Shown here piece by piece: positions 16,947 to 25,210 of a stretch of DNA of 64,000 nt. The notes under the pieces were generated by a model. The model was not told the origin of the DNA. It searched no databases and saw only the letters and a list, made by a program, of their open reading frames with translations. Source of the stretch: a virus; the IMG/VR virus record IMGVR_UViG_3300030838_000001, positions 62,001 through 126,000 of that record; one strand, 5' to 3'. The position numbers and the translations under genes were made by a program. Position 1 is the stretch's first letter; every line of letters begins with the position of its first letter.

Positions 16947-18527
16947 ATGGCAATAACAATAAATTCAGTAGACTTAGGCCCTATATGGTTTCAGAGTGGT
17001 AATGGTATTCCTGACCACATGGCTTTTAAAGGAACTCTTTTCATTGATTTGGACACGGCTATTGAATATATTAATAAAGATGGATTTTTTCTTTGGGAAG
17101 TAAATGGTGGTGGTGGTCCTGTAGGACCTGATATTTATATTTCAGGTATGTCATTTAACAATGGAAACTATGACCTTATTTTAAATAGAAATGATGGAGT
17201 TAACTTTACCCAAAATTTAGGTATATTAGCGAGTGACATGACAGTTACTGGTGGAACATACAATGTTAATACAGGTATAGTTACGTTCACCAATAATTCA
17301 GGTGGTACATTCAATGTTACTGGGTTTACTAGTGGTATGACTGATAGTTATACTACTGGTGCTACACTAGTTGGTAATTCTATTGAATTTGATAACAACA
17401 TTTATGGTTCTGATTTTTATAGTGTTGATTTGACACCTGTTATATCTGGTAAAACAGATAATTCTTTATTTAATTTACATACTGGTAACACTAGTAATCC
17501 ACATCAAACATCTTTTAATAATCTAATATCAACTGCACATACACATTCAATTAGTGATATTGATAATTTACAAACTATTTTAAATTCAAAATTTGATAAT
17601 ACAGGTGGAACAATAAGTGGTAATATAACAGTAAATACTATTTCTGCAACTACCTATCAAAACTTACCAACAAATCTTTTTGTTGGTGGTACAGGTACAA
17701 CAAATACAGTTCCAAAGTTTACTAGTTTAAACAATATTGGTAATAGTTCTATTATTGATAACGGTAGTTTTATAAGAATAAATGGTCAAATAACTGGTAC
17801 TACATCCATGTACGATTTTTATGATTCTAGTAGTACACTTAGAACACGTTTAACTGGTTCAGGTGCTCAAACTTGGTTTTTAAACAATGGTTTAGCAAAT
17901 GTTGGGTCTGTAGCATATTCGACCCCTAATAGTAACCCAGGAATTGTATTCCTTGGTCTTACTGGTAATGGTCGAACAGATATTAGGTTAAATTCACAAA
18001 CTGGTGGTTTAGCTTTTGCAACTGGAACTGGTAGTGGTACCACATCAACCCAAGTTTTACTTACTACAAATGGTAATTTTTTAATAAACACTACTACTGA
18101 TAATAATACCGATAAATTACAAATAAATGGTTCATTAGTTGCAACAACGATTAAAAAAAGTGGTGGTTTATCAACACAATTTTTAAAGGCAGATGGTAGC
18201 GTTGATACTAATCCTTCACAGATTAGACTTTCTGCCAGTACAGCAATTTCAACTCTAACTAATGATGTTAGTGGATTTGGTCAGAATGGTCGAAATGTAA
18301 TCATTGATAATTCAACTGCTATTACACTTACAACTAGTGTTTCATCTGAATCTAACTTTATTGCATCATATTTAAAACATGGTATAACTCCTGTAACATT
18401 TTCTGCTGGAAGTGGTACTGTTGTATCTGCTTTAACTGGAACCTTATTAATGAATGGTGGAGCTGGAAGTCGTGCTACTTTAAATAGAGTGGATAATTTA
18501 TTTTATTTAACAATTACAAATGTTTAA
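16947..18527 (+). CDS. Tail fibre / adhesin-type structural protein
   Basis: A 526-residue protein very rich in Thr, Asn, Gly and Ser. It contains the fibre-like segment TAHTHSISDIDNLQTILNSK (about residues 196-215), a His- and Asp-containing turn found in many tail fibres, followed by NTGGTISGNITVNTISATTY, typical of trimeric fibre shafts. There is no membrane segment or signal peptide. Its start follows the gp15-like stop without a gap, and its last 8 bp overlap the LamG-domain gene, so the two are probably translated together and may be parts of one receptor-binding apparatus. The receptor is unknown. Confidence 0.65.
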   Translation: MAITINSVDLGPIWFQSGNGIPDHMAFKGTLFIDLDTAIEYINKDGFFLWEVNGGGGPVGPDIYISGMSFNNGNYDLILNRNDGVNFTQNLGILASDMTVTGGTYNVNTGIVTFTNNSGGTFNVTGFTSGMTDSYTTGATLVGNSIEFDNNIYGSDFYSVDLTPVISGKTDNSLFNLHTGNTSNPHQTSFNNLISTAHTHSISDIDNLQTILNSKFDNTGGTISGNITVNTISATTYQNLPTNLFVGGTGTTNTVPKFTSLNNIGNSSIIDNGSFIRINGQITGTTSMYDFYDSSSTLRTRLTGSGAQTWFLNNGLANVGSVAYSTPNSNPGIVFLGLTGNGRTDIRLNSQTGGLAFATGTGSGTTSTQVLLTTNGNFLINTTTDNNTDKLQINGSLVATTIKKSGGLSTQFLKADGSVDTNPSQIRLSASTAISTLTNDVSGFGQNGRNVIIDNSTAITLTTSVSSESNFIASYLKHGITPVTFSAGSGTVVSALTGTLLMNGGAGSRATLNRVDNLFYLTITNV

Positions 18528-19251
18528 TCCAAATTTACATTACGAATATAGTAGTAATGTTGTATTACCTAATATAGCAACAGGTAGTATGGTATTATAT
18601 TTAGATGCTGGGAATCCATTGTCATATCCTGGAACTGGTACAACATGGAATGATTTGAGTGGTAATAATTATAACTCAACAATAAGTGGTGCAACTTTTA
18701 ATAATTCTAATTATTATAATAACTTTTTATTAGATGGAATAAATGATAATGTAATATCTCCATTAGCCGCAGCTAAAACAAATACTGATAGTTTTACTAT
18801 TTCTTTTTGGTCAACACCAAGACAAAGTGGAGGAGGGCCAACTATTTCTAGAGGAAATGATAATTTTGGTTCTGGTTGGAGTATGTCGTGTGCAATGTTT
18901 AGTGGTGGTAGTAGTTTTGCCTTAGTTATAAATGGTGTTCAATATACAACTAGTTATACTGGGGCAAGTTTTGATTTAAATACATTTTATCATTTCAGTG
19001 GTACTTATAATAGACCAAGTGGTGTTATTAAAATGTATGTACAAGGTATTTTAGTTAGTAGTGGTACTACTGTTGTTAATGGAACACTTAGAGATTCAAC
19101 CAGAGGGTTTGTTTTAGGTCAGATAAGTAATAGTAGTTTTGGTAAATATAATATTAGTGAGGTCATAGTATATAATAGAGTTTTAACTGATAATGAAATA
19201 AGAGGTAATTATTTATATGGTTTGAACCGTTATAACTATTATAAACACTAA
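18520..19251 (+). CDS. LamG/concanavalin-like fold protein, probable receptor-binding tip
   Basis: A 243-residue protein. After LYLDAGNPLSYPGTGTTWND, a stretch common at the start of LamG-like jellyroll domains in Bacteroidota and their phages, come FTISFWSTP, a GVIKMYVQGILVSSGTTV strand pair, and KYNISEVIVYNRVLTDNEI, the usual closing strand and helix of the fold. Such domains bind sugars, so recognition of surface polysaccharide is plausible. The start overlaps the fibre gene by 8 bp. The stop is directly abutted by the end of a convergent minus-strand gene. GCAGC, a word nearly absent from the window, occurs once here (18769-18773). Confidence 0.65.
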   Translation: MFNPNLHYEYSSNVVLPNIATGSMVLYLDAGNPLSYPGTGTTWNDLSGNNYNSTISGATFNNSNYYNNFLLDGINDNVISPLAAAKTNTDSFTISFWSTPRQSGGGPTISRGNDNFGSGWSMSCAMFSGGSSFALVINGVQYTTSYTGASFDLNTFYHFSGTYNRPSGVIKMYVQGILVSSGTTVVNGTLRDSTRGFVLGQISNSSFGKYNISEVIVYNRVLTDNEIRGNYLYGLNRYNYYKH

Positions 19252-19401
19252 TTATTCTCCATATAAATCCTTCTTTTGAACACATTTTTCTTTGATAAGT
19301 TTCTCAACAAAAGCAAACATTTTAAGTCCATTTTCCTCACAGTACTTTTTAAGTATCTCATGTGTATTAGGTGTGATTTTAAGGTTTTTATCTCGTTTCA
19401 T
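19252..19401 (-). CDS. 49-residue ribbon-helix-helix-like protein
   Basis: A short minus-strand gene (ATG at 19401, stop TAA at 19252-19254) beginning MKRDKNLKITPNTHEILKKY and ending KKDLYGE. The plan is basic strand (KNLKIT), helix (PNTHEILKKYCEENG), turn and helix (MFAFVEKLIKEKC). That is the layout of small ribbon-helix-helix DNA-binding proteins such as Arc, and many phages carry similar proteins. Three AGTATG repeats at 19418-19448, just upstream, are a possible operator. It converges head-on with the end of the LamG gene with no gap. Its small size, coding quality and good start argue for a real gene; regulation is inferred. Confidence 0.6.
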   Translation of the reverse strand: MKRDKNLKITPNTHEILKKYCEENGLKMFAFVEKLIKEKCVQKKDLYGE

Positions 19402-19417
19402 AAGGTCTTTTACAATA

Positions 19418-19448
19418 AGTATGACGAAAGTATGAAAAAAAACATACT
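19418..19448. promoter_or_regulatory. AGTATG repeat cluster, candidate operator of the small RHH gene
   Basis: AGTATGA occurs at 19418-19424 and 19429-19435, one helical turn (11 bp) apart. The inverted copy CATACT is at 19443-19448, so AGTATG, eight A residues and CATACT form a hairpin-like inverted repeat. Ribbon-helix-helix repressors often bind such tandem sites. The cluster lies 17-47 bp upstream of the minus-strand start codon. Confidence 0.4.
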
Positions 19449-19495
19449 AAAAGTTAGATATCGAAGAAACTTATCTTTCTTTTGATAAAACGTGA

Positions 19496-19504
19496 ATATT
19501 TATA
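19496..19504 (+). promoter_or_regulatory. ATATTTATA motif before tail sheath gene
   Basis: ATATTTATAATAAAG starts 58 bp before the sheath ATG at 19554, the longest spacing in the set. The stretch 19402-19553 otherwise holds only the AGTATG repeats. Confidence 0.5.
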
Positions 19505-19553
19505 ATAAAGAAAACTACAAAGTAAATAATAACATAAAACAAAAAAAGAAAAT

Positions 19554-22388
19554 ATGTCAACAAAAGTATTTGTAAGTCCTGGGGTTTATACATCAGAAAA
19601 AGACTTAACTTTTATTACACGTCAAGTAGGGGTAACTCAACTTGGTTTGGTGGGTGAGACTACAATCGGTCCAGCTTTCCAACCAATCTTCATTAGCAAC
19701 TACGGTGAATTCCAATCATTCTTTGGTGGCCTAAACGCTACTAAGGTTAAAGATACTGGTGCGCCTCAATATGAATTACCTTATATTGCCAAATCATATT
19801 TAACTCAAGCAAATCAATTATTCGTAACAAGAGTATTAGGTTTCTCAGGTTACTATGCTGGTAAAGCATGGGGTATTACTCTTGATGCCGCTGTAGATAC
19901 TACAACCGTTGCACCTACAGGTGGAAGTAACGTAGCAAACATCATAACATACTCAACAACATCTGCTGGAACAAGTACATTTACATCGGCTAGTCCTATT
20001 GTAACTGCGCTTTTAGCTGATAACTTGATACAAGACCAATTACAATACATTTCTTTATTGAATGTAGGTCAAACAGGTAGTGTTACAACAACATTTATTA
20101 AAACTGGAAACTCATTTACTGGTGCTTCATTCAACTATATCATTACCGCTACTGGTAGTACTGGTAGTACTTTAACAGGTGTTGCTTCAGGTGTAACTGT
20201 AACTTATTCAGGTACAGGTTATACAGATGTTGAAAACCAATTGGTTGCGTTATTACGTTCAAGAGGTACAACAGACTTAGCTACACAATTTCCAGCATTT
20301 GAGGTAACTGGTGCTACTGGTGTTATCTTCGACCCAGCATTTACTGATTCTGAAATGAATCCATTAGGAGATTTCTCTTTAAGTGGTTTCTCTCAAACTC
20401 AAGGTGCTTTTGATAACTTGGTATCTTTAGATAGAACTAAAAAGAATTACTTACCAAGAGTTCTTGGTAGAAGCGTTCAAAATGGTAATACACCATTATA
20501 CCTTGAAGAATTCTACAACAGTATGTTCGAAGAACTTGTTGCTGAAGGAAAAGTAAGAGGACTTAAACAAACAATCGTTAGTTATAATAATGAATTCTCT
20601 GATTACCAACAACAATACTCGCCAGCGGTTACACCTTATGTTGTATCTGAGTTACGTGGTACAAAGGTGTTGAAATTATTCAGATTCCATACAATTTCTG
20701 ATGGTAATGCGGCTAATGAGCAATTCAAAATCTCATTCGTTAACATTAAACCTGATACAAGAGAGTTTGACGTAATCATTAGAAGCTACTACGATAGTGA
20801 TGCTTCACCAACAGTATTAGAAAGCTTTAGCCGTTGTACAATGGACCCAAATTCTAATAACTATATTGGTAGAAGAATTGGTACACTTGATGGTTTATAT
20901 CCTTCTAAATCAACTTACGTTCTTATAGAAATGGATGATACATCTGATACAAGTGATGCATTCCCAGCTGGTTTCATTGGATTCCCAATTAGAGACTACC
21001 AAGAGAATAGCAACACAAGTGTTGTAGCTCCAAAATTAACATACAAAACTGCTTATGGTGCTTTTGAAAACAAACGTAAATTCTATTTAGGTTTATCTGA
21101 GACAATTGGTATTGATGCTGATTTCTTCGATTACAAAGGTGTACCACAAACAAATAATCCAAACGTTTGGACTGGAATGACTAACGGTTTCCACATGGAT
21201 ATCGATGCTACTGGTGCAACAATTGACAACGTTAACGTTGTTATAAATACTTCAGGTGGAACTTACTCTCCTATATTCTTATTCGACACAGGTGATGCTG
21301 AGTTTAGAACTGAATCAGGACTTGCTGGTGGACCATATGAAAAAATCTACGCTCGTAAATTTACATTCGCACCTTATGGTGGATTTGATGGATGGGATGT
21401 TTACAGAACTAGAAGAAGTAATCTTGATAGCTACATAATCAATGGTACCAACGGTGCTAACGGTTTAACTTCAGGTGCATTTAGTAACAAAGCTTTATCT
21501 AATGGAGACATGGGTATTACATCTGATTACTATGCGTTTTTAGAGGCTATTTGGACATTCAGAAACCCTGAAGCGATTAACATTAACGTGTTTGCTACAC
21601 CTGGGATTGATAATTTCGATAATACTAACTTAATTGAAGATACTATCGAGATGATTGAAGAAGAAAGAGCGGATTCACTTTACATCATGACAACACCTGA
21701 TTTAAACACTGGTGGAGATGTGATGAGTGTTGAAGATGTTACTGACTATTTAGATGGTATGTACGATAGTAACTATTCTTGTACATATTGGCCTTGGGTA
21801 CAAATCAACGATACTGAAAATAACGTGTTTATCTACGTTCCACCAACAAGAGATGTTGTAAGAAATATTGCCTTAACTGATAATGTTTCATTCCCTTGGT
21901 TTGCGGTTGCGGGTATTCAACGTGGTGATGTTGATGCGGTTCAAGCTAGAAAGAAATTAACACTTTCTGAAAGAGATGAATTGTATGAAAACAGAATTAA
22001 TCCGATTGCTACATTTACATCTGATGGTATCAAAATTTGGGGTAATAAAACACTTCAAGTTAGAGAATCTGCTCTTAATAGAATCAACGTAAGAAGACTT
22101 TTATTACAAGCAAGAAAACTTATCTCTGCTGTATCTATTAGATTGTTATTTGAACAAAATGATAACGTGGTTAGAAACCAATTCTTATCTATAGTTACTC
22201 CTATCTTGGATAACATTAGAAGCGAAAGAGGTTTAACAGATTTCCGTGTGGTTCTTTCAAACGACCCTGAAGATATCGACAGAAACCAATTAACTGGTCA
22301 AATATTCTTGAAACCAACAAGAGCCCTAGAATTTATTCAATTAGAGTTCGTAATCATGAATACAGGTGCTTCATTTGATAATGTATAA
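19554..22388 (+). CDS. Tail sheath protein, T4 gp18-like
   Basis: A 944-residue contractile-tail sheath subunit. The N-terminus VFVSPGVYTSEKDLTF followed by GLVGETTIGPAFQPIFI is the conserved opening of phage sheath proteins, and the C-terminal part has a conserved LYENRINPI-like segment and IFLKPTRALEFIQLEFV. It is longer than T4 gp18 (659); the additional residues (about 120-280, Ser/Thr/Gly-rich) look like an exposed insertion domain. The subunit polymerises around the tube (gp19-like, 22919) and contracts on infection. It is preceded by an ATATTTATA motif and followed by a strong terminator, so it may be a single-gene transcript. Confidence 0.9.
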   Translation: MSTKVFVSPGVYTSEKDLTFITRQVGVTQLGLVGETTIGPAFQPIFISNYGEFQSFFGGLNATKVKDTGAPQYELPYIAKSYLTQANQLFVTRVLGFSGYYAGKAWGITLDAAVDTTTVAPTGGSNVANIITYSTTSAGTSTFTSASPIVTALLADNLIQDQLQYISLLNVGQTGSVTTTFIKTGNSFTGASFNYIITATGSTGSTLTGVASGVTVTYSGTGYTDVENQLVALLRSRGTTDLATQFPAFEVTGATGVIFDPAFTDSEMNPLGDFSLSGFSQTQGAFDNLVSLDRTKKNYLPRVLGRSVQNGNTPLYLEEFYNSMFEELVAEGKVRGLKQTIVSYNNEFSDYQQQYSPAVTPYVVSELRGTKVLKLFRFHTISDGNAANEQFKISFVNIKPDTREFDVIIRSYYDSDASPTVLESFSRCTMDPNSNNYIGRRIGTLDGLYPSKSTYVLIEMDDTSDTSDAFPAGFIGFPIRDYQENSNTSVVAPKLTYKTAYGAFENKRKFYLGLSETIGIDADFFDYKGVPQTNNPNVWTGMTNGFHMDIDATGATIDNVNVVINTSGGTYSPIFLFDTGDAEFRTESGLAGGPYEKIYARKFTFAPYGGFDGWDVYRTRRSNLDSYIINGTNGANGLTSGAFSNKALSNGDMGITSDYYAFLEAIWTFRNPEAININVFATPGIDNFDNTNLIEDTIEMIEEERADSLYIMTTPDLNTGGDVMSVEDVTDYLDGMYDSNYSCTYWPWVQINDTENNVFIYVPPTRDVVRNIALTDNVSFPWFAVAGIQRGDVDAVQARKKLTLSERDELYENRINPIATFTSDGIKIWGNKTLQVRESALNRINVRRLLLQARKLISAVSIRLLFEQNDNVVRNQFLSIVTPILDNIRSERGLTDFRVVLSNDPEDIDRNQLTGQIFLKPTRALEFIQLEFVIMNTGASFDNV

Positions 22389-22403
22389 TAAATAAAAATC
22401 AAG

Positions 22404-22430
22404 AAACCCCTTAATGGGGTTTTTTGTTTT
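22404..22430 (+). terminator. Rho-independent terminator after tail sheath
   Basis: AAACCCC and GGGGTTT form a 7-bp stem with loop TTAAT, followed by a T run. It begins 16 bp after the sheath stop codon. Confidence 0.85.
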
Positions 22431-22435
22431 ATCAC

Positions 22436-22444
22436 ATATTTATA
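22436..22444 (+). promoter_or_regulatory. ATATTTATA motif between sheath terminator and next gene
   Basis: ATATTTATAATTAAAAC begins directly after the terminator T run and 20 bp before the ATG at 22456. Terminator followed immediately by this motif is what a promoter would look like. Confidence 0.5.
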
Positions 22445-22455
22445 ATTAAAACACA

Positions 22456-22857
22456 ATGTCAAAGTTAAAGATAACACAAAAACAATATGATGCAATTATT
22501 CTTCACGAGCAAAATTCTCGTAAGGAGTTGCTTAGTGAGAATATCAAAGATTTAACATTAACAATTGCTTTGTTGACTGGAATTAAATTAACTGGTCAAA
22601 ATGAGCATACTGTTAATAATTTAATCAAAGATAAAAAAAATATGCAAGAGATGAAATCTACTCTTGAAGATGAGAATAAGATGCAAGATTTGGTTGATGC
22701 TCTGACTGAAAAAGGTATGAAAGACCCCGAAGGTAGACTATCTAGAAATGCTGACAAGATTGTAGCTAAATTCAACGAGATTGCAGAAAAAGAGAAATTA
22801 AACTTAAAATTAGACTTTTTAACTTCTAATAATTTAAAAAATTTAACTGATAAGTAA
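22456..22857 (+). CDS. Hypothetical helical protein between sheath and tube genes
   Basis: A 133-residue charged, alpha-helical protein rich in Lys, Glu and Leu. It begins MSKLKITQKQYDAIILHEQN; the 492-residue protein encoded at 25542 has a related N-terminus (KLKITEAQYNRLL), so the two share a short module. There is no membrane segment or catalytic motif. Having its own terminator-motif junction upstream and another motif downstream, it seems to be expressed with the tail genes. It could be a minor tail component or an assembly factor. Confidence 0.6.
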   Translation: MSKLKITQKQYDAIILHEQNSRKELLSENIKDLTLTIALLTGIKLTGQNEHTVNNLIKDKKNMQEMKSTLEDENKMQDLVDALTEKGMKDPEGRLSRNADKIVAKFNEIAEKEKLNLKLDFLTSNNLKNLTDK

Positions 22858-22875
22858 AAGAAAATAAATTTTATG

Positions 22876-22884
22876 ATATTTATT
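22876..22884 (+). promoter_or_regulatory. ATATTTATT motif before tail tube gene
   Basis: ATATTTATTATAAAATAAAAC starts 43 bp before the tube ATG at 22919. Confidence 0.45.
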
Positions 22885-22918
22885 ATAAAATAAAACAATT
22901 TAAAAAATACAAACGAAC

Positions 22919-23407
22919 ATGGCTGATTTATTGATGAAAATGCCCCTACCATACGAACCTAAGAAAAAGAATCGTTGGTTAATTACTTTCCCAGCAGACC
23001 TAGGAATCCAACAATGGTGGTTAGCTTCTGCTTCAAGACCTTCAATCACACAAAATGAGGTTGAAATTCCGTTCCTTAATACTTCTACATGGGTAATCGG
23101 TAGATTTACTTGGGAAGCTATTGATGTTACTTTCCGTGACCCAATAGGGCCATCTGCAACACAAGCTATCATGGAGTGGGTTCGTCTTCACTCTGAATCT
23201 ATCACAGGTCGTCAAGGTTATGCGGCAGGTTATAAAAGACCAGTTGAACTTGAGATGCTTGACCCAACAGGTGTAGTTATTGAAAAATGGCTTCTTGATG
23301 GAACGATGCTTACAAACGTTGGATTTGGTGACTTATCTATGGATGATGATGGTATCGCTGAGATTACAGCAACTCTTAGATTTGATAGAGCAATCTTATT
23401 ATTCTAA
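22919..23407 (+). CDS. Tail tube protein, T4 gp19-like
   Basis: A 162-residue protein, almost the size of T4 gp19 (163). Features typical of tube subunits are the N-terminal KKNRWLITFPAD, the aromatic pattern STWVIGRFTWEAIDVTFRDP, the central helix AIMEWVRLHSES, and ELEMLDPTGVVIEKWLLDG near the C-terminus. Subunits stack as hexameric rings inside the sheath to form the DNA channel. The gene is flanked by an ATATTTATT motif and a terminator, as would fit a highly expressed single-gene unit. The call is secure from sequence pattern and position after the sheath. Confidence 0.9.
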   Translation: MADLLMKMPLPYEPKKKNRWLITFPADLGIQQWWLASASRPSITQNEVEIPFLNTSTWVIGRFTWEAIDVTFRDPIGPSATQAIMEWVRLHSESITGRQGYAAGYKRPVELEMLDPTGVVIEKWLLDGTMLTNVGFGDLSMDDDGIAEITATLRFDRAILLF

Positions 23408-23423
23408 TTTAAAACAAAACTTA

Positions 23424-23843
23424 TTAAAATGCCTCGTCTGAGGCATTTTTTTTGTTTATATGTGTCATTATTTGTTTTTCAATATCACGATAATCGGCCG
23501 CTTGCTGATACTCTTGCAGACTTACATGATAAATCTTAAGTTCATAGACTTGCTTATGAATTTGTAAAAGAAATTTATATAAATCATCATGTGTTTCATA
23601 CATCTTGTTTAAATCATCAATTAGTGTCTCTGTTCTGAATGGAAAAACACTAAATTCTTCAAACTTGCTTTTTTCTTTGATTATTTTGCCAATAGCCTCA
23701 TTTACCTTTTTTTTACTAATTGCAAAAATACTAGAAACACTTTGAATGAAACCTTTATCAATAACTGCGATATAACCTTCACCAACGCTTATTTTTATTT
23801 TTTCTAACTCATTAGAAATGTAGTCTTTAATAATTTCATCCAT
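23424..23843 (-). CDS. Hypothetical helical protein on the minus strand
   Basis: A 139-residue Lys/Glu-rich helical protein starting MDEIIKDYISNELEKIKISV, with no motif I recognise and no membrane segment. It lies between tail genes but points the other way. Its last six codons (ASDEAF) and stop lie inside the stem of the terminator that follows the tube gene. An ATATTTAGTA variant of the phage motif lies on its own strand 10 bp before its start. The even codon use across the frame and a promoter-like motif in the right orientation support a real gene; function is unknown. Confidence 0.55.
   Translation of the reverse strand: MDEIIKDYISNELEKIKISVGEGYIAVIDKGFIQSVSSIFAISKKKVNEAIGKIIKEKSKFEEFSVFPFRTETLIDDLNKMYETHDDLYKFLLQIHKQVYELKIYHVSLQEYQQAADYRDIEKQIMTHINKKNASDEAF
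23426..23453. terminator. Terminator after tail tube, overlapping the 3' end of the antisense gene
   Basis: AAAATGCCTC and GAGGCATTTT form a 10-bp stem with loop GTCT and a T run. It ends the tube transcript. The left arm also has an A tract, so the hairpin can act on the minus strand, where it overlaps the last codons of the gene ending at 23424. Confidence 0.8.
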
Positions 23844-23852
23844 AAGTAAAGA

Positions 23853-23862
23853 TACTAAATAT
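23853..23862 (-). promoter_or_regulatory. ATATTTAGTA motif before minus-strand gene
   Basis: On the minus strand ATATTTAGTATC is 19 bp from motif start to the ATG at 23843. It is a one-base variant of the common motif. Confidence 0.3.
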
Positions 23863-23904
23863 CTAAAAAAATGTCAAGCTATTTACAAAAAAATTTAAAT
23901 TTCT

Positions 23905-23913
23905 ATATTTATT
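23905..23913 (+). promoter_or_regulatory. ATATTTATT motif before the gp26-like gene
   Basis: The motif starts 40 bp before the ATG at 23945. It is oriented away from the minus-strand gene, so this 101-bp gap appears to be a divergent promoter region. Confidence 0.45.
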
Positions 23914-23944
23914 TTTATACATAATAATTTAAACACGTTTCATA

Positions 23945-25210
23945 ATGGATAGAAAACCAAATGTTGTTCCAACAAAAGAACAAATAAATTCAGTTAAATC
24001 TGAAAAAGAAAAAAAAGAACTTTACGAACAAGAAAAAGCTCTAGCAACAAATGAAATCTACTCGGCTTCATTTAGAGAAGCTGAAATGCCGACAGGTCAA
24101 TTATCTGCCATTGAGCAAATGCAACAACGTACAGCACATCAATTAAATCTTAACGCACAAGGAATGCAAGTTAAAGATGAAACTTTAGCTGAAGCACCTA
24201 CTTATAGTGATGTCGCAAGATTTCGTAACGAAGAACAAATGAGACTTCGTGATGTGCAATTACAACAAAATCTAGATAATATACAAAAGTTTCAAGACCA
24301 AACCGCTGAGGCTACAGTAAGACACCAATCTTACCAAAATCAACAACAAAAACCAATCATGGAAATCGACAACGGATATCAAAAACCACCAACTCCACCT
24401 GTAACACCAAAAAACGGTAGCATTTGGGACGACTATTCTAACCAAAGTAGTGATGAACACATCAACGAAATTAGTCAACCAAACTATAACGCTCCTTTTG
24501 ATGTAATTTCATTACCATCGTTAGGAAAAACTTATAAAAATAAGAAATCTAACATCAAGTTAAGTTATATGACAACTGCTGATGAGAACATTCTTTCAAG
24601 TCCTAACTTATTACAAAGTGGTGAGTTTCTTGAGATTCTTATCAATAGAAAAATGCTTGAACCAAGCCTTAGATATAAGGATTTATTGCCTGGGGACAGG
24701 AACGCTATTATGATTTGGTTAAGAGCTACTGGTTACGGTGAAATGTACCCTGTTGTTATCGAAGATGAGAAAGGAATTCCATTTGAAACTGTTGTTAATT
24801 TAGATGACTTAAAAACGGTAGAATTAACGGTTGAGCCTGATGAAAATGGACTTTTCACGTTTGATTTACCATTAGCTAGACAAACCATCAAGTTCAGATT
24901 ATTAACTTGTGGTGAAATTGATTTCTTGGACAAGAAAATGGAAGAAGAAAAAGAGAATAACGTTTTAATTAACAATTATAATACTTACAAATTAGAGAGA
25001 ATGATTGTTGAAGTTGATGGGTCTAAGGATAGAACTTTTATTTCTAGCGTTGCTAACAATATGAGACTACCTGATTCAAAAAAACTAACGGAATTTATGA
25101 ACACAATTGATTGTGGGATTGACTTGGATATTGTTGTTAAGACTCCTGGGGGTGGGTCTGTAGCCACCTTTCTTCCACTTAACCTCAACTTTTTTTGGCC
25201 TAACCTCTAA
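23945..25210 (+). CDS. T4 gp26-like baseplate hub / tail assembly chaperone
   Basis: A 421-residue protein. Residues 1-170 are Gln-, Asn- and Glu-rich with low complexity. From about 185 the sequence follows the T4 gp26-type baseplate family: ISLPSLGKTY, TTADENILSSPNLLQSGEFL, LPGDRNAIMIWLRATGYGE, FDLPLARQTIKFRLLTCGE, ending FLPLNLNFFWPNL. In T4 gp26 takes part in hub assembly, and many phages keep a tail-assembly chaperone directly before the tape measure. The last codons cross a run of seven T residues (25190-25196), where reading can shift into the next frame, which stays open to 25475. The stop is TAA at 25208-25210. Confidence 0.65.
   Translation: MDRKPNVVPTKEQINSVKSEKEKKELYEQEKALATNEIYSASFREAEMPTGQLSAIEQMQQRTAHQLNLNAQGMQVKDETLAEAPTYSDVARFRNEEQMRLRDVQLQQNLDNIQKFQDQTAEATVRHQSYQNQQQKPIMEIDNGYQKPPTPPVTPKNGSIWDDYSNQSSDEHINEISQPNYNAPFDVISLPSLGKTYKNKKSNIKLSYMTTADENILSSPNLLQSGEFLEILINRKMLEPSLRYKDLLPGDRNAIMIWLRATGYGEMYPVVIEDEKGIPFETVVNLDDLKTVELTVEPDENGLFTFDLPLARQTIKFRLLTCGEIDFLDKKMEEEKENNVLINNYNTYKLERMIVEVDGSKDRTFISSVANNMRLPDSKKLTEFMNTIDCGIDLDIVVKTPGGGSVATFLPLNLNFFWPNL
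25190..25196 (+). other. Candidate slippery site (T7)
   Basis: The zero frame reads AAC TTT TTT TGG CCT. Slipping +1 or -2 on the T run gives TTT GGC CTA ACC, entering the open frame that ends at 25475. It is the only homopolymer run in the 25164-25210 window where a switch is possible. Confidence 0.5.

Noticed and set aside
19276-19485. Open frame of 69 codons on the plus strand before the sheath
   Set aside because: Phe/Lys-rich composition and no start context. The opposite strand holds a better 49-residue gene with a ribbon-helix-helix layout.
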